Part shown: in pieces, positions 26,651 to 34,828 of the stretch
Numbering within the stretch: the stretch's first letter is position 1
Layout: every line of letters starts with the position of its first letter
Notes under the pieces: generated by a model
The model's input: only the letters and a program-made list of their open reading frames with translations
What the model was told of the DNA's origin: nothing
Database searches by the model: none
Assembly (NCBI RefSeq): GCF_014645815.1
Contig: NZ_BMML01000025.1
Span: 124,001 to 188,000, forward strand
DNA length: 64,000 bases
Source: Streptomyces fuscichromogenes
Lineage (GTDB): Bacteria; Actinomycetota; Actinomycetes; Streptomycetales; Streptomycetaceae
Direction of reading: 5' to 3'
Position numbers and translations under genes: made by a program

Positions 26651-27063
26651 GACCGGGTACGGTCGAAGGCGTGCGGGCGGCCCGAGTCATGGGCGCCGCT
26701 GCGGCGGATGAAGGTCATGGCCCGGGTGCGCAGCCGCCAGCCTTCCGGGGTGCGGGCGTAGGTGTCGTCGTAGTAGCCGATGCGCATCCGGTGTTCGGAG
26801 TGCTCGACGAAGCAGAGCGGCTGGGTGCCGGTGGCGGTGTCGCCGGCCAGCTCCACCTCCGGTGTGCCGACCAGGAAGAGGCCCTTGGGAGCGGCGTCGA
26901 TCAGCGCGGGGAACTCGTCCAGCGGGTAGGTGTCGCCGAACGCGCTGTAGCTGCCGTCCGGGGTGAAGACGCCGAGCACCCGGTCCACGTCCCCACGGGT
27001 CATGGCGACCGCGTACCGGGCGAGGAGCTGCTGGATCTCGATCAGGTCGTCGGTGGCGCTCAA
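26647..27063 (-). CDS. SnoaL-like/NTF2-fold small protein
   Basis: A 138-residue cone-shaped NTF2-like protein; the opening DDLIEIQQLLARYAVAMTRGDVDRVLGVF is the standard SnoaL-like helix, and the C-terminal RIGYYDDTYARTPEGWRLRTRAM forms the last strands. Relatives are isomerases, hydratases, cyclases or accessory folds; the reaction cannot be assigned. The start is TTG at 27063 with GGAGG just upstream. First gene of the leftward operon SnoaL - dehydrogenase long - dehydrogenase short - thioesterase; the operator at 27086 lies in front of it. Confidence 0.8.
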   Translation of the reverse strand: MSATDDLIEIQQLLARYAVAMTRGDVDRVLGVFTPDGSYSAFGDTYPLDEFPALIDAAPKGLFLVGTPEVELAGDTATGTQPLCFVEHSEHRMRIGYYDDTYARTPEGWRLRTRAMTFIRRSGAHDSGRPHAFDRTRS

Positions 27064-27085
27064 GGGGCCTCCACGGTCACTCGAT

Positions 27086-27100
27086 GAGAACGTGATTCTC
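27086..27100. promoter_or_regulatory. GAGAATnnnATTCTC-type operator before transporter operon
   Basis: GAGAACGTGATTCTC has one mismatch to the palindrome. It lies in the 155-bp divergent region between the SnoaL/dehydrogenase operon and the Liv transporter operon. Looser half-sites follow at 27184-27214. Confidence 0.65.
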
Positions 27101-27218
27101 GAAATCGAGTATCACGCTTCCATGAGGGCGGGCCGCCGTCAACGCCGATGCCGTGCGGAGCAACCTCCCCTTGTCCGAAAGGTTGATTCTCCATTAGCGA
27201 GAAGCTAGTTTCCAACCC

Positions 27219-29330
27219 ATGGATCAGTTCCTGGCCTTCACGGTGGTCGGCCTGAGCACCGCCGCCATCTACGCCGTGATCGGTAGCGGCCTGGTGCTCA
27301 CCCACACCACGGCCGGGGTCTTCAACTTCGCCCACGGCGCCGCCGGAATGCTCGCGGCCTTCGCCTACTGGCAGCTCGCCGTCGGCTGGGGCTGGCCGGT
27401 ACCGGCCGCGCTGGCCGTCGTGCTCCTCGTCCTCGCGCCCGCCTTCGGCCTGTTCGTCGAACGGGTCCTGATGCGCCCCGTACAGGCCCTGGGCGAGGCC
27501 GAACGGCTCGTCATGACGGTCGCGCTGCTCGCCGGCTGCATCGCACTCGCCCGCTGGGTCTGGGATCCCGACACACCCCGCCCGCTGAGCCCGTTCCTCG
27601 CCGGTGAGCGAGCCGTCCGGCTCGGCCCGGCCGTCGTCACCTGGCACCAGGTGATCACCATGGCGACCGCGCTCGCCATCGCCGTCGGCCTGTGGTCCCT
27701 GCTCCACCGCACCCGGGCCGGCACGGAGATGCGCGCCTGCGTGGACGACCGCGCCCTCGCCGTTCTGACCGGTGCCGATCCGCTGCGCGCCGGCCGCCTG
27801 GCCTGGGTGCTCGGCATCCAGCTCGCCGCCGTCGGCGGCATCCTCATCGCCCCCACCGTCGCGCTCGACGCGCAGCAGCTCTCCCTGCTCATCGTCAGCG
27901 CCTACACCGCCGCCGTCTTCGGGCGGCTGCGCAGCCTGCCCCTCACCTTCCTCGGCGCGGTCGTCGTCGGACTGCTGGAGGCCTACCTCGCCGGCTACCT
28001 GCCGCAGAACGACTACCTGCCCGGCCTGCGCCTCGCCGCCCCCGCCCTGCTGCTCTTCCTGGCACTGCTCGCCTTCCCGCACCACCGGCTGCGCGGCCGC
28101 GACCGTACCGTCGTCCGCGTCCCGCTGCCGGGCAGGCGCGGCAGCCTGGTCCTCGCGGGCTGCGTCCTCGCGCTCGCGCTGTTCCTGGTCAGCGTGCTGA
28201 CCGAGGACCAGGTCATCTCGTACGGCACGCTGTTCTCGCTCGGTGTGGTCGCCCTGTCCTATGTGCCGCTCGCCGGATACGCCGGGCAGGTCTCCCTCTG
28301 CCAGCTCTCCATCGCCGGAATCGGCGCGGCGGTCTGGGGCCACCTCGGCGCGCACGGCGAGCTGTGGGCGCTGCCGGTCGCCGTCCTGGTCGCCGCGGCC
28401 GTCGGCGCCCTGGTCGCACTGCCCGCGCTGCGCCTGTCGGGCATCTACCTGGCGCTCGGTACCGTCGCCTTCGCCACCGTCCTCGACCGGTGGATCTTCA
28501 CCCTGCCGGCCTTCGACGTGCTGGGCGTGCACATCGCCCTGTTCGACCAGGGCTCGGTCTCGGTGACCGGCCCCGACCTGTTCGGCCTGCACCTCACCTC
28601 GCCGGCCGAACTGCTCGTCCTCGCCGCCGTCTGCCTGGCCGTCACCTCGGTCGCGGTGGCCGGGCTGCGGCGCGGCCGCCACGGCCGCCGGCTGATCGCC
28701 CTGCGCGACAGCGAGGCCGCCTACGCCACCCTCGGGGGCCGCCTGCTCGTCGCCAAGGTCGCGGTCTTCGCCCTCTCCGCGGGCATCGCGGGACTGGGCG
28801 GCGCGCTCTACGGCATGCAGCTGCAGACCGTCACCGCCGACCAGTTCGGTCTCGTCGCCGGCCTGCCCGTCTTCCTGATCGCGGTCGTCGGCGGCCTCGG
28901 CTCGGTCGGCACCGGTCTGTTCACCGGGCTCGCGTACGTCGTGCCCACGCAACTGCTGGACGGGCTCGGTCCCTGGGCGCAGAACCTGTCCGCGCTCCTC
29001 ATCGCCCTCGCGGGCATGGGCTTCGCGCACAGTCCGAGCGGTGTGATCGCGCGGCTGCGCACCGACTGGGCGCCGCTCGGCCGCGACCGGCCGCTGCTGA
29101 CCGCACTGCTCGGGGCGCTCGCCGGATGCTGGGCGCTCGCCGCCCTCGTCCCGGACGGCGGGCCGCCGGCCGTCGCCGCCGCCCTGCTGGCGGCCGTGAC
29201 ACTGCGCGGCCGTGCCGCCGCGCGGGCGGCCGCCCCCGCCGGCATCCCGCCGGAGTGGTGGGGCCTGCGACGCCCATGGCGGCCCGAGGACGGGGAGGTG
29301 CTGAGCCGTGCCACCGCTGCTGCAGGCTGA
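27219..29330 (+). CDS. Fused branched-chain-type ABC permease (LivH-LivM)
   Basis: A 703-residue membrane protein in which a LivH-like permease (residues about 1-290) is joined to a LivM-like permease (about 300-610). FNFAHGAAGMLAAF is the LivH signature, and YVPLAGYAGQVSLCQLSIAGIGAAVWGHL is the LivM signature. Some 16-18 hydrophobic spans are expected. The last 90 residues add extra hydrophobic segments and a charged tail. Such importers carry branched-chain amino acids, but in actinobacterial catabolic clusters often carry aromatic or alicyclic acids. Both ATPases follow, but no periplasmic binding-protein gene is visible in the window. Confidence 0.9.
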   Translation: MDQFLAFTVVGLSTAAIYAVIGSGLVLTHTTAGVFNFAHGAAGMLAAFAYWQLAVGWGWPVPAALAVVLLVLAPAFGLFVERVLMRPVQALGEAERLVMTVALLAGCIALARWVWDPDTPRPLSPFLAGERAVRLGPAVVTWHQVITMATALAIAVGLWSLLHRTRAGTEMRACVDDRALAVLTGADPLRAGRLAWVLGIQLAAVGGILIAPTVALDAQQLSLLIVSAYTAAVFGRLRSLPLTFLGAVVVGLLEAYLAGYLPQNDYLPGLRLAAPALLLFLALLAFPHHRLRGRDRTVVRVPLPGRRGSLVLAGCVLALALFLVSVLTEDQVISYGTLFSLGVVALSYVPLAGYAGQVSLCQLSIAGIGAAVWGHLGAHGELWALPVAVLVAAAVGALVALPALRLSGIYLALGTVAFATVLDRWIFTLPAFDVLGVHIALFDQGSVSVTGPDLFGLHLTSPAELLVLAAVCLAVTSVAVAGLRRGRHGRRLIALRDSEAAYATLGGRLLVAKVAVFALSAGIAGLGGALYGMQLQTVTADQFGLVAGLPVFLIAVVGGLGSVGTGLFTGLAYVVPTQLLDGLGPWAQNLSALLIALAGMGFAHSPSGVIARLRTDWAPLGRDRPLLTALLGALAGCWALAALVPDGGPPAVAAALLAAVTLRGRAAARAAAPAGIPPEWWGLRRPWRPEDGEVLSRATAAAG

Positions 29331-30021
29331 GGGGATCACGGTCGCCTTCGGCGGCCGCCGCGCCCTGGACCGGGTGTCGCTGACCGCCGAGGCGGGCCGG
29401 GTCACCGGCCTGATCGGCCCCAACGGGGCCGGTAAGAGCACGCTGTTCGACACCGTCTCCGGGCTCCGGCGCCCGCAGGCCGGCCGGGTGCGGCTGGACG
29501 GCCGCGACATCACCCGCGAGGGCCCCGCCCGCCGGGCACGGCGCGGCCTGTCCCGGACCTTCCAGCACCTCGAACTCTTCGGCCGGCTCTCCGTCCGCGA
29601 CAACCTGCTGGTGGCCGCGGAACTGGGTCCCCGACGCCGGCACGCGGCCCGGACGGCGGACGAGGTCATGGACCGCCTCGGCCTGGCCGACACCGCCGAG
29701 GCCCCCGCGGACGCCCTGCCCACCGGCATCGCCCGTCTCGTCGAGGTCGGCCGCGCCCTGGTCCAGGACCCCCGCCTGCTGCTCCTCGACGAACCCGCGG
29801 CCGGGCAGGACGCCGAGGAGACCGAGCGCTTCGCCGACCTGCTGCGCTCCCTGGCGGCCGAGGGCACGGCGGTCGTCCTGGTCGAGCACGACATGAGCCT
29901 GGTCATGGCCGTCTGCGACGACGTGTACGTCCTCGACCTCGGCCAGGTCGTGGCGTGCGGCCCGCCGGCCGAGATCCAGCAGAACGAGACCGTCCTCGCG
30001 GCCTATCTGGGGGAGCCATGA
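29308..30021 (+). CDS. ABC transporter ATPase, LivG type
   Basis: A 237-residue ATPase. Walker A is GPNGAGKST, the Q-loop region is LSRTFQHLELF, the signature is the LivG variant LPTGIARLVEVGRAL, Walker B is LLLLDEPAAGQ and the switch histidine is in VEHDMSLVM. It energises the fused permease. The GTG start lies inside the last codons of the permease gene (23-base overlap) and the gene overlaps LivF by 4 bases. Confidence 0.92.
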   Translation: MPPLLQAEGITVAFGGRRALDRVSLTAEAGRVTGLIGPNGAGKSTLFDTVSGLRRPQAGRVRLDGRDITREGPARRARRGLSRTFQHLELFGRLSVRDNLLVAAELGPRRRHAARTADEVMDRLGLADTAEAPADALPTGIARLVEVGRALVQDPRLLLLDEPAAGQDAEETERFADLLRSLAAEGTAVVLVEHDMSLVMAVCDDVYVLDLGQVVACGPPAEIQQNETVLAAYLGEP

Positions 30022-30743
30022 CCGAGAACTCCGGTCCGCTGCTGGAACTCCGCGGCGTCCGCGCCGCCTACCACGGCATCACCGTGCTGCACGGGGTGGA
30101 CCTGAACGTCGCCGCGGGGCAGGTGGTGGCCCTCCTGGGACCCAACGGCGCGGGCAAGACCACCGTCCTGAAGGTCGCCGCCGGACTGCATCCGCCCGAC
30201 GCCGGGCACCTGCTGATGGGCGGCCGGGACGTCACCGGGATCCGCCCGAGCCGCCTGGCCCGCGCCGGGGTCTGCCTGATCCCGGAGGGCCGTGGCGTCT
30301 TCCCCAACCTCTCCGTCCGCGACAACCTGCTGATGATGACCTTCTGCGGCCGCGGCCGCGGCCGGGAGGAGATCGAGGAGACCGCGTACGGCCGCTTCCC
30401 CGTCCTGGCCGCCCGTCGCGGCCAGCAGGCCGGCACCCTCTCCGGCGGCGAGCAGCAGATGCTCGCCCTGGCCCGCGGCCTGGCCACCGACCCCGCCGTG
30501 CTGCTCCTCGACGAACTCTCCATGGGGCTCGCTCCGTTGGTCGTCGCCGAACTGTACGAACTCGTCGCCGAGATCGCCCGGCAGGGCGTCGCGGTGCTGG
30601 TCGTGGAGCAGTTCGCCGCCGCCGTACTGAAGATCGCCGACCACGCGGCCGTCGTCGTCCGCGGCCGGATCCAGTGGCAGGGGCACCCCGACGGCTCCCT
30701 GCAGGCCGAACTGTCCTCCTACTACCTGGGGAGCCCCCCATGA
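30018..30743 (+). CDS. ABC transporter ATPase, LivF type
   Basis: A 241-residue ATPase. Walker A GPNGAGKTT, signature LSGGEQQMLALARGL, Walker B LLLLDELSMGLAP and switch region VEQFAAAVL are intact. The CLIPEGRGVFPNLSVRDNL segment is typical of LivF. It pairs with LivG on the fused permease. ATGA overlaps at both ends. Confidence 0.92.
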   Translation: MTENSGPLLELRGVRAAYHGITVLHGVDLNVAAGQVVALLGPNGAGKTTVLKVAAGLHPPDAGHLLMGGRDVTGIRPSRLARAGVCLIPEGRGVFPNLSVRDNLLMMTFCGRGRGREEIEETAYGRFPVLAARRGQQAGTLSGGEQQMLALARGLATDPAVLLLDELSMGLAPLVVAELYELVAEIARQGVAVLVVEQFAAAVLKIADHAAVVVRGRIQWQGHPDGSLQAELSSYYLGSPP

Positions 30744-31165
30744 CGTCGACCCCCGTACCGGCCTCGCGGGCGGACCGGTTCGTCCGCGAACTCGCCGAAC
30801 TGAAGATCCCCGACCCCGCCGCGGCCCGCGCCGCCCTCTGGCTCCGCCTCGGCGGACTGCTCATGACCGCGGGCCTCGTGCTCGGTGCCCTCGCCTTCCC
30901 CCTCGCGCACGCCACGGACGACTCGCTCGCGCAGGGGGACGCGCTCTCCCTCGGCCTCGGCGGCATCACGGCCGCCGTGGTGGGCGCCGCGCTCTTTCTC
31001 CGCTACTCCCTCACCGGCTTCCTGCGCTTCTGGCTCGCCCGGCAGTCCTACGACCTGGACCGGCTGGGGGAGCGCCTCGGCGATTCCACCGACGCCGCGG
31101 AGCCGGCCAACCCACCCGCACCAGAAGGGGAACCACGCAATGGCGCTGCCTCCTCGCCCAGGTGA
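30740..31165 (+). CDS. Two-span membrane protein of unknown function
   Basis: A 141-residue protein with two hydrophobic spans, at about residues 36-56 (LRLGGLLMTAGLVLGALAF) and 72-94 (LGLGGITAAVVGAALFL), and a Pro-rich cytoplasmic tail. The N-terminal RADRFVRELAELKIPDPAA segment is charged. It is coupled to LivF by an ATGA overlap, so it may be an accessory part of the importer or a scaffold for the next proteins. I do not recognise a family. Confidence 0.75.
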   Translation: MTSTPVPASRADRFVRELAELKIPDPAAARAALWLRLGGLLMTAGLVLGALAFPLAHATDDSLAQGDALSLGLGGITAAVVGAALFLRYSLTGFLRFWLARQSYDLDRLGERLGDSTDAAEPANPPAPEGEPRNGAASSPR

Positions 31166-31448
31166 CCAGCTCGCCTCCGCCACCTCCAGCACCCGGGTGA
31201 TCGTCATCCGGGCCCCGGCGGGCATGGCGGGCCGGATCGAGTGCGGCGGCACACCGATGGTCCCGGCCCGGGACGCGCCCGCCGGACGGCCCGACGACGA
31301 GCCGTCCGGCACGCTCATCGGCAAGCGCTACGTCGACGCCGCCGACACGCTCGAACTCCTCTGCACCGCCTCCGGCGCCGGCCTCCTCACCTACGGCGGA
31401 CAGCCGTTGCAGATCAAGGCACCCAAGGCACTGCCCGCCTCGGACTGA
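31140..31448 (+). CDS. Small hypothetical protein with two cysteines
   Basis: A 102-residue soluble protein starting inside the previous gene (26-base overlap). The conserved-looking parts are RVIVIRAPAG, IECGGTPMVP, GTLIGKRYVDAADTLELLC and LTYGGQPLQIKAPKALPASD. The two Cys residues are about 40 apart and do not form a zinc ribbon. No function can be assigned. Its place between the Liv genes and an amidohydrolase suggests it serves the imported substrate. Confidence 0.7.
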   Translation: MALPPRPGDQLASATSSTRVIVIRAPAGMAGRIECGGTPMVPARDAPAGRPDDEPSGTLIGKRYVDAADTLELLCTASGAGLLTYGGQPLQIKAPKALPASD

Positions 31449-31469
31449 CCCAAGCCCCAAGGAGCCCGC

Positions 31470-32768
31470 ATGAACCGCGACGACATGATCCTCATCAGCG
31501 TCGACGACCACATCATCGAGCCGCCCGACCTGTTCGCGAACCACCTGCCGGACCGGTACAAGAAGGACGCCCCGCGCCTGGTCCACCGCGAGGACGGCAG
31601 CGACGTGTGGCAGTTCCGCGACAACAGCATCGGCAACGCCGCGCTCAACGCGGTCGCCGGGCGTCCCAAGGAGGAGTACGGCATGGACCCGCAGGGCCTG
31701 GAGGAGATCAGGCCCGGCTGCTACGACGTCGACGAGCGGGTCGCCGACATGAACGCCGGCGGCGTCCTCGCCCAGATGAACTTCCCCTCCTTCCCGGGCT
31801 TCTCGGCCCGCCTGTTCGCCACGGAGGACTCCGACTTCTCGCTCGCCCTGGTCCGTGCCTACAACGACTGGCACATCGACGAGTGGTGCGCCGCCCATCC
31901 CGGCCGGTTCATCCCGATGGCCCTGCCCGCCATCTGGGACGCCGAACTGTGCGCCCAGGAGATCCGCCGGGTCGCCGAGAAGGGCTGCCACTCGCTCACC
32001 TTCCCCGAGAACCCGGTTCCGCTCGGCTACCCCAGCTTCCACACCGAGTACTGGGATCCGGTATGGCGTGCCCTGACCGACTGCGGCACGGTGATGAACC
32101 TGCACATCGGTTCCTCCGGCCGTCTCGCCGTCACCGCCCCCGACGCCCCGCCGGACGTGATGATCACCCTCCAGCCGATCAACCTCGTCCAGGCCGCCGC
32201 CGACCTGATGTGGTCCCGGGTGCTCAAGGAGTACCCCACCATCAAGATCGCCCTGTCGGAGGGCGGCACCGGCTGGATCCCGTACTTCCTGGAACGGCTC
32301 GACCGCACCTACGAGATGCACGCCACGTGGACCCTCCAGGACTTCGGCGGCAAGCTGCCCTCGGAGGTCTTCCGCGAGCACTTCCTCACCTGTTTCATCA
32401 GCGACCCCATCGGGGTGCGGCTGCGCAACGAGATCGGCATCGACAACATCTGCTGGGAGGCCGACTACCCGCACAGCGACTCCATGTGGCCGAACGCGCC
32501 GGAGCAACTGCACGAGGTGCTCACCGCCAACTCCGTGACGGACGACGAGACCGACAAGATGACGCACGGGAACGCGATGCGCTGGTACTCCTTCGACCCG
32601 TTCGCGCACATCCCGCGTGCCCAGGCCACCGTCGGCGCGCTGCGCAGGGCGGCCGAGGGCCACGACGTGTCCGTCAAGTCCCGCAGCCGCCAGGTCATCG
32701 CCCCCGCGGAGAAGCTCGCCACCTACCGCAAGAAGGCCCAGGCGGCACTGGCAGCCGCCGAACAGTGA
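31470..32768 (+). CDS. Amidohydrolase-2 family hydrolase/decarboxylase
   Basis: A 432-residue family member, longer than the one at 9821-10999 and clearly not a recent copy of it. The N-terminal metal pair is Asp12-x-His14 in SVDDHIIEPP; further candidate ligands are His in MNLHIGSSG and Asp in CWEADYPHSDSMWPN. The C-terminal 70 residues are basic (KSRSRQVIAPAEKLATYRKK). AGGAGC precedes the ATG. It ends the Liv operon, so it may act first on the imported compound. The exact reaction is unknown. Confidence 0.87.
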   Translation: MNRDDMILISVDDHIIEPPDLFANHLPDRYKKDAPRLVHREDGSDVWQFRDNSIGNAALNAVAGRPKEEYGMDPQGLEEIRPGCYDVDERVADMNAGGVLAQMNFPSFPGFSARLFATEDSDFSLALVRAYNDWHIDEWCAAHPGRFIPMALPAIWDAELCAQEIRRVAEKGCHSLTFPENPVPLGYPSFHTEYWDPVWRALTDCGTVMNLHIGSSGRLAVTAPDAPPDVMITLQPINLVQAAADLMWSRVLKEYPTIKIALSEGGTGWIPYFLERLDRTYEMHATWTLQDFGGKLPSEVFREHFLTCFISDPIGVRLRNEIGIDNICWEADYPHSDSMWPNAPEQLHEVLTANSVTDDETDKMTHGNAMRWYSFDPFAHIPRAQATVGALRRAAEGHDVSVKSRSRQVIAPAEKLATYRKKAQAALAAAEQ

Positions 32769-32788
32769 GACGGGCCGAACATCCGGCA

Positions 32789-32834
32789 GGGCAGGGCCGG
32801 ACCCCGCTGCACGGTTCACCGGCGGACCCTGCCC
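32789..32834. terminator. Weak candidate terminator
   Basis: Arms GGGCAGGG and CCCTGCCC with a 30-base spacer begin 20 bases after the amidohydrolase stop. The hairpin is modest, so the call is tentative. Confidence 0.35.
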
Positions 32835-32939
32835 GCCGTGGCCACCCGGCCCGCCGACCTGCCCCGTGACCCGGATCGGTGCGGGGGCGGAACCATGGCC
32901 GACACGTCCTGGCCGAGACGGGCGAGGCGCGCTCGCCGC

Positions 32940-33250
32940 TCACCGGAACACGCCTCTCGCGCCGAACACCGGCGGAAGGAAACGCTCGGCGATACGGGCC
33001 TGGCCGGCCGCGTCCGGGTGCAGACCGACGGTGTGGACGGTGCCGTCGCGGTTCACGAGCGTGGGGCCGGGGTGTCGCTCGGCGGCCGGGCAGACGAGGG
33101 GCGTGGCGATCGCCGGCCAGGTAGCGGTCCGCCTCCGCCCCCTGGCAGACGGAGCTGCCGTGACGCACCCACGGCGGGCCGGACGCGGGAGCCGGGCCCA
33201 GCGAGGCCCGTTCCGGGAGGCGTACGTCGAGCAGCCGTAGCGTCTGGGCG
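32940..33250 (-). pseudogene. Remnant of SGNH/GDSL-type hydrolase C-terminus
   Basis: Read leftward, one frame gives LRLLDVRLPERASLGP and WVRHGSSVCQGAEADRYLAGD; a second frame continues with TVHTVGLHPDAAGQARIAERFL and then a stop at 32940. The second part is the typical end of an SGNH hydrolase, where the His of the D-x2-H motif lies in G-HPDAAG. The frame change and the lack of the N-terminal GDS block indicate decay. It fills most of the 511-bp gap 32769-33279, which otherwise has no gene. Confidence 0.5.
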
Positions 33251-33279
33251 GCGGAGTCCGGCGCCGTCCGGCCCTCACC

Positions 33280-34641
33280 TCACAGCGTGCACACGTCGGT
33301 TCGCCGGCGGTCCGGCTTGAAGGGGAGCGTGGTGACGGTCGCCCGGATCTCACGCTGTGCCGTCCCCGGCCTGCCCCACAGCACGACCACCTCGGTTCCG
33401 GGTGCCGCGTGCGTTTCGTCGATCACGCAGAGGGAGATCGTCGATCGCAGGCTCACACTGACGGTCCGTCCGGTGGAGACGCCCGTCGGCCGTCCGTCGA
33501 CCAGGACCTGGTCGAAGACGGGTCCACGGCCGCGCGGAAGCTCCATGGGGTCGGGCAGGTCGCCTGCGCTCATGGACGCCGCCAGGACGCCGACGACGTC
33601 CGTGGTGTTCCACCGCAGTCCCACGAGGGTCCGCCGCGGCTCTCCCTCGGCCGCGTCGGCGGCCAGCGCGTCCCGGCCCAGGAAGTCCCGGCCGGGCGTG
33701 CCCTTGCGGAAGCCCCAGCCCAGCTCGCCGGGCTTGCGGAAGTAGTCCGTGATGCCGTTCTCCGGCACGAAGCTGCCTCCCGGCCTGCCCCTGCGGAACT
33801 GCGTCGGCGCACCGGGGGTGAGGATCGAGGCGGGAAGGTAGTCGAGACCGTTCGTGGCGATGCCCGCCTCGATGTGCTGCACCGGCTGGGACCTGAGCCC
33901 CAGTTGGCACAGGCCGAACCGGCGGCCGGTTTCGACGGTGGCCGCCCAGATCTCAGCGGCCCGTTCGGCGGGACCATGGATCTCGTAACCGAGCTCACCG
34001 GAGATCCCGGTGCGCAGGATCCGTACGGGGGCCCCGGCGAGCCGCGTCGTCCGGCTCCGGCTGAAGCCGATGTCGCGGAGGCTCTCACCGGTCAGGTTCT
34101 CCAGCGTCGCCAGGGATGCCGGTCCCTGGACACCGAAGATGAACCGGTCGGGACTGACGTCCTCGGCCTCGGCGTCCCAACTGCCCTGGCTCAGCTGCCA
34201 CAGCAGCCAGTCACCGCTGCCGGCCGTGTACAGGAACTCCTCCTCGGCCAGGCGGCACAGGATCCCCTCGGAGGCCACCCAGCCGTTCTCGTCGAGCTGG
34301 ACGTGATGCTTGATCTGCCCGTGCTCGAAGCGGGACAGGTCGCGCATGCCCAGCCAGGCGAGGAATCCGAGCGCCTCCCGCCCGCGGACGACGACCTTGT
34401 GGAGGCTGGACCAGTCGCCGAGGTAGCAGGCACTCACATGCGCGCCGCTCTCCTCGACCCAGTCCGTGTACTCCAGGGGCAGCAGGGTCTGTGCGAACTC
34501 GCCGAAACAGCCATGGGAGTTGCTCGCATCCTGGGCGGCCGCGGCGGGACTGAAGTACGCCGGTCGCCGAGTGACGAAGGGGGCGTCCCTCAGTCGCACG
34601 ACCGCGTCGTACGTGCTGCGCTGCGTGTCGGCCGTACCCAT
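33280..34641 (-). CDS. GcvT/DesA-like folate-dependent methyltransferase, divergent paralogue
   Basis: A 453-residue protein of the aminomethyltransferase (GcvT) superfamily that contains LigM, DesA and related THF-dependent demethylases. The fold is clear from ISGELGYEIHGPAERA, the acidic residue Glu220 aligning with LigM Glu215, and the C-terminal barrel (EVVVLWGRPGTAQREIRATV). The residues that align with LigM catalytic Tyr247 and Trp256 are Gln252 and Ile261, and the His60 site is not conserved. It therefore probably handles a different methyl donor or uses another mechanism. Start ATG at 34641 with AGGAGG. A LacI-type operator at 34721 precedes it and a LacI gene follows upstream on the same strand. 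Confidence 0.85.
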   Translation of the reverse strand: MGTADTQRSTYDAVVRLRDAPFVTRRPAYFSPAAAAQDASNSHGCFGEFAQTLLPLEYTDWVEESGAHVSACYLGDWSSLHKVVVRGREALGFLAWLGMRDLSRFEHGQIKHHVQLDENGWVASEGILCRLAEEEFLYTAGSGDWLLWQLSQGSWDAEAEDVSPDRFIFGVQGPASLATLENLTGESLRDIGFSRSRTTRLAGAPVRILRTGISGELGYEIHGPAERAAEIWAATVETGRRFGLCQLGLRSQPVQHIEAGIATNGLDYLPASILTPGAPTQFRRGRPGGSFVPENGITDYFRKPGELGWGFRKGTPGRDFLGRDALAADAAEGEPRRTLVGLRWNTTDVVGVLAASMSAGDLPDPMELPRGRGPVFDQVLVDGRPTGVSTGRTVSVSLRSTISLCVIDETHAAPGTEVVVLWGRPGTAQREIRATVTTLPFKPDRRRTDVCTL

Positions 34642-34720
34642 GGATCCTCCTGCTCGCGGGCGCTTGTGACGTTCGGTGAATCCGGCATGGCTTCTTCGCT
34701 CGTCCGTGAGGAAGAAGCTA

Positions 34721-34734
34721 CTAGATCGGTTTAG
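34721..34734. promoter_or_regulatory. LacI-type operator (variant)
   Basis: CTAGATCGGTTTAG is the reverse complement of the 14-mers at 44191 and 44257 with a single mismatch. It lies 80 bp upstream of the methyltransferase start and beside a LacI gene. Confidence 0.65.
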
Positions 34735-34828
34735 TGAGACCGTAGCAGACGTTCCGACGGCCGGCGACAGAGCCGAAGCAGATCATTTTCAGGGGCGGTT
34801 GACCGCCGTGCCGGGCCCCTCGGGGGGC

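Noticed and set aside
27060..29906. 948-codon open frame on the minus strand opposite the fused permease
   Set aside because: It mirrors the LivHM gene; composition is Gln/Gly/Arg/Asp-rich with no domain, which is what antisense frames of high-GC genes give. The plus-strand protein has clear permease signatures.
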